From: Paragonimus westermani | Taxonomy: Eukaryota > Platyhelminthes > Trematoda > Plagiorchiida > Troglotrematidae | Length of the DNA: 64,000 nt | Assembly (NCBI GenBank): GCA_008508345.1 | Contig: QNGE01003089.1 | Location: 1-64,000 of the forward strand | Direction: 5' to 3' | Part shown: positions 25,033-34,564 of the stretch, piece by piece | How positions within the stretch are numbered: position 1 is the stretch's first letter | Layout: each line of letters starts with the position of its first letter | The notes under the pieces: generated by a model | Told to the model about the DNA's origin: nothing | What the model saw: only the letters and a program-made list of their open reading frames with translations | Database searches by the model: none | Made by a program: the position numbers and the translations under genes

Positions 25033-25572
25033 GCTCCCCTAGAATGATACTGTGTCCACAACCCTTCGATCCTGAAGAGGATAACTGGGGCCAGTCACCC
25101 TTTGCCTGATCTGGTTCTAGACGTACCAGCTGATATACAATCAGCCTGCGATTGGTGCGAAAAATCCCCAGACGCTGCAGTTGGAGGAGCACTAATGCCC
25201 ACAGTTCCTAGCGAGCTCCCACTCGAGTATCCTCGCTTGAAGGTGCCGAACCAATCGTTAAAAACAGAATGTTCGAGGCGAGGCTCCCACGACATCCAAT
25301 ACGAGATCGAGGATGATCGCGATCGAAGATGCCACACACGTCATGCTAACGTCGGATGAGACATGCAACAGAAAATAAAACAAAACTGGCTGAGTATGAG
25401 TCCAGAAATAAATGACATACTCAACCAAATTACACGGCGAATAGGGACATTCGAGGGATAGACACCTGGGCAAACGCAATTGTTTTTGTTTCGGAAACGA
25501 TTTCTCTGTATTTTCGAGAACAAAATGAAAAATTTGCGATCTTTTTGTGTCATGACCGGAAAAAACGAGATT
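25033..25572 (-). other. 3' untranslated / unassigned part of element A
   Basis: Between the pol tail and the 3' LTR. Minus-strand frames (25,589-25,341, hydrophobic; 25,337-25,095, ending SRTRSGKG) have no env or other known domain. The TRSG motif repeats the pattern at the end of the pol tail, so part of this may be a shifted or duplicated pol C-terminus. The purine-rich AGGGGAGC beside the LTR (about 25,033-25,040) is the likely polypurine tract. Confidence 0.4.
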
Positions 25573-26160
25573 TCACAAACGCAGATCACCTATGAGACGT
25601 TTCGTCCAGTGCGCCTCACGGTCCGAACGCGTTACGGCAGGTACTGGCGGCATCGGCAAAGTCGTGATATCTGCTGAGGACGATACGCGGGTGTGAGTCT
25701 GTTCCGAGGCAGCTGCTGGCGTGGATGGGGGCTGCGGGGGAGCATTAAAGGCTTCCTCTGTCCTTTCAAAGTAGGAAGGTTTCAGACGATCGATGCTAAC
25801 CGTGTCCCGAATACATTGACGCCCGAGCACGTGAAAGCTATCCTTCCGTTGAAGTACTCTGAAAGGACCTTTATAAGGTCGCTTGAGCGAACGTCGTAAA
25901 CCATCTACGCGAACAAACACATGTATGCATTCGTGGAGGTCTTTAGGAACTAACACCTTGCGGCTTTTTTCTCGTGTTCCCGTGACACGGACTCGGTGAA
26001 CCTTTGCTTGTTGACAAGCTAGGCAAGGTCATGCCCACGTGCGAATATCCTTTCGCATATCAGGCCAGATGCACCTATCAGAAGTGAGCTTGGCCGTGAC
26101 CCGCATGCCAGGATCGGTTATGTTGTGTAGCGTGTCGAACACGCGTCGTCGGAAAGAGTA
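25573..26160 (-). pseudogene. integrase of gypsy element A, catalytic core deleted
   Basis: The zinc-binding domain (HNITDPGMRV, then PCLACQQAKVHR, with one stop) spans about 26,140-26,000. It runs directly into GTREKSRKVLVPKDLHE and the C-terminal domain (HVFVRVDGLRRSLKRPYKGPF, then SIDRLKPSYFE), ending at 25,573 with a TRSDREAHW tail. In elements B and D some 200 residues with the DDE core lie between these two parts. The join therefore reflects an internal deletion near 25,980-26,000. Confidence 0.85.
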
Positions 26161-26299
26161 GGAACTACTGAATGTGGATGTCTAGTAGAGGTATCGCAAG
26201 GGATAGTGTCTGCAGACACTGGCAGATGATAATCAGTCAGCCGTAGAGCTGATTGTTGGCAGGAGGCACGGAAATCACTTTTCGAACGTTGTGCGTTGG

Positions 26300-27560
26300 T
26301 TATAGCGTTTAAGTCGATTGAGTCGTGACTAACTAGTGCTGACGCTCGGGATAGAGCGTCAGCCACAACGTTATCGTTGCCAGAAACGTGACGCACATCA
26401 GATGTAACAGGGCTACGAAGTTCAGATAGCGAACTTCACGGGGCGAATGTTTCGCATACCTACTACGGAAAGCAAAAACCAACGGTTTGTGGTCGGTGAA
26501 AATCACAAACTAGTTTCCCTCGAGGGCACGTCGGAAGTGACGAACGGCCGAGTAAATTGCTAACAACTCACGACCGAAAGTGCTATACCTAGTTTCAGAC
26601 GGAAGTAAACGTCTGAACAAGAAAGCGAGCGGTTTCTAGAGTCAATCGACGAACTGTTGAAGTACGATGCCGACTGCAGCGTCTGACGCATCAGCAGCTA
26701 CACTTATTTTCGCGGCTGAGTTGAAGTGATGCAACATAATGGCGGTGGCTAATGCGTCCTTAATTCTATCGAACGACTCGATGGCTGTTAGTGATAACTC
26801 TACGACTCCGTTGACACGGCCGCAGAGTAACTCGGTTAAAGGCTGCATAAGCTGAGCGCAATGTGGAACAAACCGCCTATAGTAGTTGACAATCCCGTTG
26901 AATCGACGAATAGCGGTGAGGGTGGTAGACCGGAGAAAATCGCGGATTACTCTTACCTTATCGGTTAACGGTCAAATACTCTATCGCTGATTGAACAAAA
27001 ACACATTTTTTCCGCGTTAGTTGTTATGCCAAAAATTGCCAATCTGTCGAAGAGCTGTCGCAGATGAATCTGGTGTTCTTCATCAGACGCGCTTGCAACT
27101 AATAGATCATCGATGTAGGGGTGGACGAGATCCTGACCCCGTGTGACGTCGTCGATGAAACGTTGGAACGTGTGTGCAGCTTTCCGCAAACCAAACGGCA
27201 TACGTGGAAACTCGAATAAACCGAATGGTGTGATGACGGCTGTTTTGGCAACATCCTCATCCGTAACCGGGATCTAGTGGTATGCGCGCACCAGATTATT
27301 TTCTGAGAAAACACGGGCACCATGAAGGCTAGTCGTGATGTCCTGTATGTGCGAAATGGGGTACCTGTCGGGTATTATGGCGTTGTTGAGCGAACGATAA
27401 TCTCCACACGGGCGCTAATCGCCCGACGCTTAGGGACCATGTGGAGTGGAGAGGCCCAAGGGCTACTGGACGGGCGAATGATCCCGAGCTCAAGCATGTG
27501 CTCAAACTCAGCACGGGCTATCTCGAGCTTGTCTGGTGTCAACCTGCGTGCTTAGGCGAA
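26300..27560 (-). pseudogene. reverse transcriptase and RNase H of gypsy element A
   Basis: The RT block MPFGLRKAAHTFQRFIDDV precedes the catalytic YIDD (27,117-27,106). An in-frame stop replaces a Gln in RAYHQIPV near 27,277. RNase H follows: DASDAAVGIVLQQ at about 26,690-26,650, and its end VSGNDNVVADALSRA at 26,390-26,340. Several frameshifts separate the open pieces, so no active enzyme can be made. Confidence 0.85.
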
Positions 27561-28110
27561 CACCGACGTGCCTGTCGTGACTAAGTGGTGCCTCGTGGAA
27601 ACCCTGACGGCAGGCAGAGATGATGACTGTCGAAAAACAGTCGGATACTTATCGATTAGAAAACTAAAGGAGTTTAGTTTCAAAGAGCTTTGATATACGG
27701 GACTGATCGATGACTTATCAGTCAAAATCCCGGTAAACGTGAGCTTTGTCGTTTGGTCGACTCGACGGTGTCGCCTGGAATTTACCAAAAGGTCGAAGTG
27801 CTGAAGGAGGTCGATGCCGATAATCGCCATTTGGACGTCGGCGACCGTGAAGATCCAGCGGAAATGCCTACAGAGACCTAAATTAAATCTGCGAGAGCGC
27901 TGACCAAACACTTTTTAAGTGCTTCCGTTGGCCGCGCGAAGATTCGAAATAGATGACCTGTTTAGGTCGTGGGTCTCAGGTGGAATCACGCTGACCTCGG
28001 CACCTGTGTCGATAAGATAACGAATCCCCGACTCGTGATCTTTTAGAAAGAAGAGACTACCAGGCGGGTGAGTTAGGTCGTTAAGCATGTGGAGTTGGCT
28101 GCCCTGTTTG
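27560..28110 (-). pseudogene. aspartic protease of gypsy element A
   Basis: The active site LIDTGAEVSVIPP is read at about 28,020-27,980 after FLKDHESGIRY. The C-terminal flap and hydrophobic block (IIGIDLLQHFDLLVNSR) lies at 27,830-27,780, in the frame 27,911-27,552. That frame also includes the linker to RT (YPTVFRQSSSLPAVRV). A frameshift or stop separates active site and C-terminus. Confidence 0.85.
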
Positions 28111-28175
28111 CTGACTGGACCAAAGGTACAAGGCTGTCATCATTGTCGGGCTTTGTTGCCAAATTGCTGGTGATA

Positions 28176-28967
28176 TCAGCAGTGATCCGGATTAGCGTTC
28201 GGTGGCGGCTGACGAGAATCACGTGATTCTGCGTGGCTACTGTGTCGTCGAATGAGGATAGTCGAACGTGACCTCGAACGCTGCGTCGTTAGGGCCTGAA
28301 GTTGTTCAGTCAGGGTGGCAACTTGAGCGGTTAGAGTGGCAATTGCTCCCTGGCTAGTCGAAGCGAGCTGGGAAACAGCGGTGCCGTATGTTTCCCCGAT
28401 CTGGTCGGCGACATCATCCAGGGTTGACAAGGTTGCTGATGGGTTTGCGCTAAGAATAATTTGCATATATTTAGGCAAACGCTGTAGCCACATCTCCCTT
28501 AGTAGAGCCTCTTCCATGTATGTTGTGCCTACTAACCGCTGCATGTGGCGAAGGAGCTGCGATGGTTTACGGTCACCGAGCTCGGTTGCATTCAGAATCC
28601 GGGAAACATGTCGGCGATTGGACAAGCCAACGCGCTTAATTACGGCCGACTTAAGTTGCTCGTAGGGCCTCGTGCAGTCCGGTAATTCCAGAACATCGTC
28701 CACCTCGTCATTGACGTGAGATGGCAGTGCCGCAACTACGTGATGAAAACGCGTTAGCTCCGAACTAACCTGTCGTAGCGCATATGTGGTTTCTAAATGA
28801 GCAAACCACGATTTAGGATTATCCACTCTAAAAGGTTCAAACGGTACGGCTAATGCACTGACCGAAGCGTCTGACAAAACGTGCGGTTGAGCCTCCATTA
28901 AGGCGAAATGGATAATAAATCGAATTTTTTTAAATGAATATGTAAAACGTATTGAAGAAATAGCCAC
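28176..28967 (-). pseudogene. Gag of gypsy element A
   Basis: 263 codons from the first ATG. A better start is the Met at residue 24 (MEAQPHVLSD), because gypsy Gag of this clade begins shortly before the VPFEPFRVDNPKSWFAHLE block. It holds the conserved run WF-x-LE, the LSNRRHVSRILN block and LPKYMQ. The frame ends at a TGA that replaces the Trp of the zinc finger (C-stop-YH at 28,181-28,170), so the nucleocapsid finger is cut off. The finger continues FGNKARQ-stop-stop-QPC, identifying the CHCC type. Confidence 0.85.
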
Positions 28968-29017
28968 TCGCAGTTACACAAAACATATACCCGTGGAAAG
29001 CAAAAATTATTCGAAAG

Positions 29018-29050
29018 AGCTCATCAATTTAGTCGTGCTCACCAATTTAG
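29018..29050 (-). other. primer-binding site of element A, doubled
   Basis: Directly inside the 5' LTR. On the plus strand the sequence contains GTCGTGCTCACCA, that is, a tRNA 3' end with terminal CCA, so the minus strand offers TGGTGAGC for priming. The motif GCTCA-CAATTTAGTC is present twice in tandem, about 17 bp apart. Elements B and C carry single versions (34,041-34,054 and 37,628-37,643). Confidence 0.65.
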
Positions 29051-29427
29051 TGCACGTCGCACTAAGTCGCGTTTTCCCCAGGTGCGCATTCATCAGACGC
29101 GAAAAACAAAAGGCCGTTGAGGAGAGAGACCAAATCTTTATTCGACGAAATGTACAAGTGGTCTCTGATAACGCTATAAAAGGCACCGACGCGCGAAATA
29201 GCTAGAGAGGCTAGAGATCGGTCGTCGACGAGCGAGTAAACCGGAAGTGTGTGACACGTGTGTCCTTCAGGTTCGCGCCACGGTCACATGGCGGGTAGAC
29301 AAACAATCGGACAGCATGCATTATGCGAGCTTTCTTAATAGCCTAGGTACAATATGCAACTATGAGTTTTGGAACTATTTTACACACCATACCGCGGGCG
29401 GGCCAGCGAAATCTACAGCCCACTACA
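29051..29427 (-). repeat. 5' LTR of gypsy element A
   Basis: About 377 bp, starting TGTAGTGGGC and ending TGCA in element orientation. It holds AATAAA on the minus strand. On the plus strand, facing the Ig-CAM gene, it has a TATA-like CTATAAAAGG (29,174-29,183) followed by the doubled octamer GCTAGAGA. An E-box-like CACGTG lies in TGACACGTGTGTCC. Confidence 0.9.
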
Positions 29428-29917
29428 AGAACAACAAATATTCCAGAATCGAAATGATGAAATACCTGATGAATTACCACGTTATTCTAGGAGGTATAAT
29501 ACAAATCGTATGCAATGTCGTCGTGCACATGATACCAACAGAACACAAATCTGAATAGTTTTTCGGCGAAAATAACTGAATAAAATCTCTATTCGCCATG
29601 TTCTGTTAATGTATTGAGTGTGAAGACCAGAAGTTGTGTTGTTCGACATTGAACCACTGAAACTGGTAGTCCATTCGACACTTCCACTCATCACCAAAAC
29701 TTCATCAGTTAAGTTATTTCCGATCACCGTAACAAGGATTGCACCACAGAATTTGATTGAACAATATTCTGAGGGAATGTAGTATCCTTGACCTGAAACA
29801 CTGCTGTTCGAGAGTGGCTAACCTTCATCGAAGTTTTCATCTTCTCATTAGAGACGAACGTTTGTTATAACCTATCGTTGTTGTTTACGACGAGGGATAA
29901 TTTTGTCAAATCTCTAG
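29428..29917. other. 5' flank of the Ig-CAM gene
   Basis: The only unique-looking DNA between element A and the Ig-CAM start. The minus strand is open from about 29,785 to 29,482, after a splice-acceptor-like TGTTTCAG. The peptide includes SEYCSIKFCGAILV and three N-linked sequons in its middle. I do not recognise it. It could be an exon of a divergent neighbour gene or chance. Promoter elements for the Ig-CAM gene are not obvious here. Confidence 0.3.
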
Positions 29918-30118
29918 GTCACGATGAAACCAGGATATGCGGTGTTAATTTTGTTATGCGCTTCGTATTACGGTAAGAATTTATGCGAAACCGGATATGT
30001 TTTTCAAGGGCTTGCCTTTATTCCTCAGATAACAGACCAAATTGAAACTGCGGTGGTGCAGGAAAAAGGAACGGCGTACTTAAATTGCACTGCAGTAATC
30101 GACGATAACCAGGAATCA
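29918..30118 (+). CDS. lachesin-like Ig cell-adhesion protein, exon 1
   Basis: Coding starts at the ATG at 29,924. Sixty-five codons run to the donor (TCA|GTGAGT at 30,119), phase 0. Residues 1-20 are a signal peptide (core AVLILLCASYY). Residues 30-55 open the first Ig domain, LAFIPQITDQIE then TAYLNC, with Cys55 the first disulfide cysteine; Asn54 lies in an N-C-T sequon. An AG at 29,916-29,917 (TCTCTAG) six bases before the ATG could be a cis or spliced-leader trans-splice acceptor, so the mRNA may start elsewhere. Lachesin, neurotrimin and related IgLON-like proteins have three Ig domains and a GPI anchor or C-terminal membrane segment, and act in cell adhesion at the surface, often of neurons. 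The family call is from domain pattern and does not settle orthology. Confidence 0.8.
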
Positions 30119-30369
30119 GTGAGTAATCAAAATGCCTGCTGACAAAACATCAAATATAGAAAGCAGCAATAAAATTTAGCTAACAGAGGGTGAGACCTGT
30201 CCCGCAGAGAATAACCAATTTGGATTAAATTTCGAACGTTTCAAAAGTACTTGAGGTGTTTAAAACGTAAATTAGTGGACCGGGAATGCGACCCATCGGT
30301 GGGATGAATTAGCACAATTTTAGGCATTGTCGGTCAGAGAAAAAACAAAACGTTCGCTCATGAACTCAA

Positions 30370-33080
30370 TTGAACCTGTATTGACCTAATTTTAGTGCTC
30401 GTTGCACTCAGTCCCGTTGCGCGTGGGGCAACCAAATTGCCGGGTAAACGTAAGGAACATCCATGGACTAACTGAGAAGGGGTGGTATGCATGTCTGTCT
30501 TCAGCGTGTTACGGATACCTAATAAGGCTAGTGGCAAAATCTCGTGCCATTAGGGGTTGTTGCTAGTGAATAGTGTACTTTTCAATTGCCAGTGTAAACG
30601 CTCAACCAACCCGTTGGCTGCCGGGTGGTAAGCTGTTGTGCGAATTCTATTACAGCCTAGTGCGTTGAGGAGCGAAGTGAAGACCAAGTCAAAATGTGAC
30701 ACGCGATCGGTAGTCACTACAGCACGGCAACCACATAGAGCGACCCAACGTTCCAAGAATGCCCGTGCGACGGTTTACGACGAGCAATTCGGAATTGGTA
30801 CAGCCTCTGACCAACATGTAAATCTGTCTACGCATGTCAGAATGTTAGTGTACCCTTCCGAGGGTGGCAGGGGTCCGACACGGTCGACATGCACATGATA
30901 GAAACGCTCATCGAGGGCTGCAAAATTTCCCACTGGTGTACGCGTGTGACGATGGATCTTAGGCCGCTGGCAGTGTGTGCACGCTTTCGCCCATGTGAGG
31001 ACGTCGCGGTTGACTTTGCGCCAGAAGAAGCGCTGTGTGACTATTTTGACTGTTGAACGTATGCCAGCGTGAGACATGTTGTGCAACGTATCAAAATTTT
31101 GGCGGCGGAAGACCAATAAAATAACCGGACGAGGGATGCCTTGTGAAGCGTTAAAGACAATCATAGCGCCGGAGAAATTCATGGGAACACTTTCTAACTT
31201 TATGGAACTGGACCGGCGGAGTTGTTCTATCTCCGGGTCGTTGATCTGTGCGGCTGCGATCGCTGCCAGCTCTGCTGGGCTTTCTGTCGTGATTAGTGTA
31301 GCAATAATGCGCGAGAGAGCATCGGCGACTGGGTTCGCAATACCTGAAGTATGACAAACGGCGGTCGTGAACTGGGCGATATAATCCAGGTTTCTGGTCT
31401 CTCTGGGAGAATACCTGTCCGTTGTCGAGCGTAACGCATACGTTAGAGGCTTATGGTTTGTAAATGCGATAAAGTCCCTGCCTTCAAGGACATGTCAGAA
31501 ATGGCGGATGCCGAGATATACCGCTAACAGCTCCTTCCCAAAAGCAATATACCGCAACTCAGTTGGTTGTAACCGTTTAGAGAAAAAGACTAGTAGGCAC
31601 CGGTGGGCACCGAGTTGCTACTGCAGAACCGCCCCTAAAGCCACGTCTAATGCATCCACGCTTGGTTCCAAGGGAGCAGACGGATGATGATGCGACAGCG
31701 ATGCTATATTGGCGATAGCCCTTTTTAAATTAATGAAGGCCATTTTTGCGGCCGTTGAAAATAAGAATGAGCATGCCTTACCTCTGAGTGTGTCGGTGAG
31801 CTGTTGCATTAGACGGAAACGACGGCAAAAACTCACTAAACCATTACAACGGCGAAGTTGTTTGAACGTTGTGGGCTCCGGGCAGTCCACTATTGGCTGT
31901 ACTTTGTCGGGGAGAGGTTCGATCCCGCTCGCGAATATAATGTGACCTAAGAAGGCTATGCGAGACGCTCCGAAAGAGCACTTACCTAGCTGTACGGCCA
32001 CCCCATGATGCGAAAACCGGGTGAATAATGAACGCAAGTGTACGCAATTTTCCTCCTGCGATGAGCTAGCCACCAAGATATCATCTAAGTGCGGATAAAC
32101 ACCGTCCAGTCCACGACACACGTCGTGAATAAAACGTTGGAAAGTCTGAGCGGCGTTGCCCAGACCAAACGGAATGCGTAAGAATTCGAGAAGTCCGAAC
32201 GGTGTTATGACTGCTGTCTTTGAGACGTCTTCAGTGACTACGGGAATTTGGTTTTAAGCGCGCACTAGATCGATTTTTGTGAATATCTGTTTTCCTGACA
32301 GGTTTGCTGTCAAGTCCTGAATGTGGGGAATTGAATACATTCCGGGAGTGGTTGCGTTGTTCAACGCTGGATAGTCGCCGCACGGGCTCCAATCGTCATC
32401 AGTCCTTTTAAGCACCATGTGCAATGGCGAAGCCCACGAACTATTGAATGGACGGATAATGCCGAGCTGGAGGACATTCTCAAATTCGGTTCGGGCAATT
32501 TTGAGCTTATCGGGAGCTGAGCGGCGTGGAAGACTTCGAACTGGCGGTCCTCGTGTGACAGTGTGGTGCGCGACTTTGGTTGTCACAGCCGACAGTTCGT
32601 TAGCGGGGCGAATCAGTTAAGAAAATTCGGATAAAAATTTCCCGTAAGGATCGCAAACTAGGGGGTTATCTAGCATAGAGCTGCTCACAGCCGCGTGCGA
32701 AGGCTTGCCCCGAACGTTTAGGTTTGTTGAGATATCGATCAGACGCAATCGACGTGCGTTGACCAGTAAATCGAAATGTCGGAGGAAGTCGATACCAACG
32801 ATAGGGAAAGGAATGTCCGCCACAAGAAAAACCCAAGGAAAATTGCGTCTAAACCGAAGTTTAAATTCAATAGCCGACGACCAAAGGTTTTAATGGGCGT
32901 ACCGTTTGTAGCTCGGAGAGTAGTGCCGGATTTTGATCGCACATCCGTTACTGAATGCGGAATGACACTAACCTCCGCTCCTGTGTCGATTTTAAAAAAT
33001 GCATTTTGGAGGTTAAATCCCTCAGAAAGAAAAAATGACTGCTGTCTGACTAGCCTGTGGCTCTCGTCGCTAGAACACAC
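30370..33080 (-). pseudogene. Pol (protease, RT, RNase H, integrase) of gypsy element B
   Basis: Protease: FKIDTGAEVSVIP at about 33,000-32,960. RT: frame 32,586-32,254 (GIIRPFNSSWASPLHMV, then CGDYPALNN), then 32,121-31,618 with PHLDDILVAS, where the usual YIDD is HLDD. RNase H: ALDVALGAVLQ near 31,620. Integrase: zinc domain HAGIRSTVKIVTQRFFW and CTHCQRPKIH at 31,080-30,940. The DDE core reads HVDRVGPLPPSEGYTNIL (first Asp), then VVTTDRVSHFD (second Asp, with Gly changed to Val) and AANGLVERLH (Glu). Frames change several times. Confidence 0.85.
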
Positions 33081-33149
33081 ACCGGCCTCCTAGTTTAAAC
33101 GTTTGTTAGCACGACGGCTACGTGTCTATCGGCATCATCTCGCGTTTTC

Positions 33150-33982
33150 ACCACACGTCTCATGATACCAACAAACATTGCCAGTTTTTAGTCCGGGCGG
33201 TGATTGGGCGCTTGTTGGAGAAATTCTAGACGGTGACCTATTACGTTGAATGCTGCGCAAAGATCAGTCAGTTCGCGCCGCAACTGAGCTGTCTCGGCGT
33301 TTGTTTCTATGGGGTCGCGTTCACGGCATTCCAACAATTTCCGCAGGTTTGCTACTTCAGCGTTATTCGTGGCCAACAAATGATCTGCTGGACTGTTGAA
33401 GTTAACTATCTGCCCAACTATTGCTGGCTGCCCTGTGCCTTGGAGACGCTCATGTATTGCGTCGGCCGAAACCGCTAGGTCACTTAACGGTTGTGAAGGT
33501 AACACGGAAAGTAGCCTCTGTGTATACTCAGGCAATCTTTTTATCCACAACTCTCGCAAAAAAGACTCAGGTAACTGTGATTTTGCCGCTACATGCCGCA
33601 TCTCCCGAAGAAGAACTGACGGCTTCTTGTCCCCAACTGTAGCCGTTGGATCAGTTGTTCCAAACGCATTTTACCGGATGGCTGTGTTTCCTTAAGAATC
33701 GTTTGCTTAGCGGGCTCATAACGACCCCAGTAAGATATCACAAATCAGGTTTAGAATATCTCGGGGAAGACGCGGTATAGGCTGTGATAACTTGTCCGAG
33801 TCATTCGTTATGCGCTGGTTGCCGAAATCTATTTCCAACACAGCGAACCACAGCTCTGGATCGAGATCCCCAAAAGTGGGAACAGCTAACATGATCAACG
33901 GTAAGGAAGACGAGAATTCGGACTTGACCTCTTTAGTGTCCATAGCGACCGAGCGAATAGAAACGGATATATATATACGCAC
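33150..33982 (-). pseudogene. Gag of gypsy element B
   Basis: The N-terminal frame 33,982-33,716 holds LAVPTFGDLDPELWFAVLE, the Gag start block (pattern F-x-x-x-DP-x-LWF-x-x-x-E). After a frameshift, the frame 33,601-33,188 holds LPESFLRELWIKRLPEYTQ and a coiled region (LRKLLECRERD). The nucleocapsid finger follows in another frame at 33,173: CWYHETCGENAR, then CR. The His and first Cys of the CHCC type are kept, Phe is replaced by Cys, and stops disrupt the rest. Confidence 0.8.
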
Positions 33983-34054
33983 CCAAAAAGTAATAAGGGG
34001 AGAAAAATGGATTCAGGTATACACTGGTATATATCCTAAACCAGCTCACCAATT

Positions 34055-34525
34055 TGTAGAGTTCAGACGGGCTATGGCCGGTCAGTCACGGACAACGCAA
34101 CGAGTAGATAAGAAATATATCGACGACACGCGAAATCGACGAGAGCGAACAAATAGCGAAATGAAGCGTTAGTGCAGCAAAACGTCAGGCGAGCAGGCAT
34201 CGGGGCAGAACGTTCGAGTCCTCGGGTGACATGCCGGTAACAATACTCGTTCAAACAAACGTTTAAGCGCATACAAAATGTGGTGAGGAAAAAGAGTACA
34301 AACGCTAACGGTAACTTTAACGTTGTTAGCAATAAACAAATGGGGTCACTACAAACGCCATTGGGTGTGTACAAAAGGTTTACTTATAAGTGAAATGGAA
34401 GACGTATCCAGAATATGGGAATGACTCAGTGACACGTCAGACTCCGTGGAATTGGATAGGCCACCGCCCGATAAAAAGACACCGCCAAGGGTTAAGTCCG
34501 AAAGACGTTACGATAGATAATTCCA
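34055..34525 (-). repeat. LTR shared by gypsy elements B and C
   Basis: The plus strand starts TGTAGAG directly beside the B primer site (CCAGCTCACCAATT) and runs to about 34,525. Bases 34,330-34,520 match the 5' LTR of element C (GGGTGTGTACAAAAGG, then TTATAAGTGA, GACGTATCCAGAA and ACTCCGTGGAAT). It thus serves as the 5' LTR of B and the 3' LTR of C. It is about 240 bp longer than C's 5' LTR; the extra part lies near the B side. Confidence 0.7.
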
Positions 34526-34564
34526 CATACGACGTGGAGTGATGAACGTTCGACGTCGATAGGT

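Larger units (their letters stand above)
24654..29427 (-). mobile_element. Ty3/gypsy LTR retrotransposon, CsRn1-like (element A)
   Basis: A complete LTR-to-LTR element of about 4.8 kb read on the minus strand: 5' LTR 29,427-29,051, PBS, gag, protease, RT, RNase H, integrase, purine run AGGGGAGC, 3' LTR 25,032-24,654. The Gag-type CHCC finger (C-x-YH-x2-FG-x2-A, then PC) places it in the CsRn1 clade. It is defective: the finger has two in-frame stops, RT has a stop (RAYH-stop-IPV), and the integrase catalytic core is deleted. No target-site duplication is evident. It lies 0.5 kb upstream of the Ig-CAM start codon, on the opposite strand. Confidence 0.9.
30370..34525 (-). mobile_element. Ty3/gypsy retrotransposon, CsRn1-like (element B), 3' truncated
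   Basis: Minus-strand element inside intron 1. Its 5' LTR (34,525-34,055) is shared with element C. PBS, gag (about 33,982-33,188), CHCC finger, protease, RT, RNase H and integrase follow to about 30,370, where the integrase C-terminus stops and no 3' LTR is found. Multiple stops and frameshifts are present, for example RA-stop-NQIPV in RT. It differs clearly from A and C in protein sequence, so it is a separate lineage or an older copy. Confidence 0.85.

Noticed and set aside
24850..25047. Plus-strand frame starting MCDTCVLQ, seen twice (also at 29,247)
   Set aside because: Both copies lie in the LTRs of element A and are antisense to the element; open by chance in a duplicated sequence.
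28336..28665. Plus-strand 109-codon open frame
   Set aside because: It is antisense to the clear Gag frame of element A and has no motif of its own.
30385..30430. Possible 3' LTR fragment of element B, similar to the start of element A's LTR
   Set aside because: The same bases translate on the minus strand as integrase that continues from the block before it (CSLRLPGNLVAPRA), so the short LTR resemblance is probably chance.
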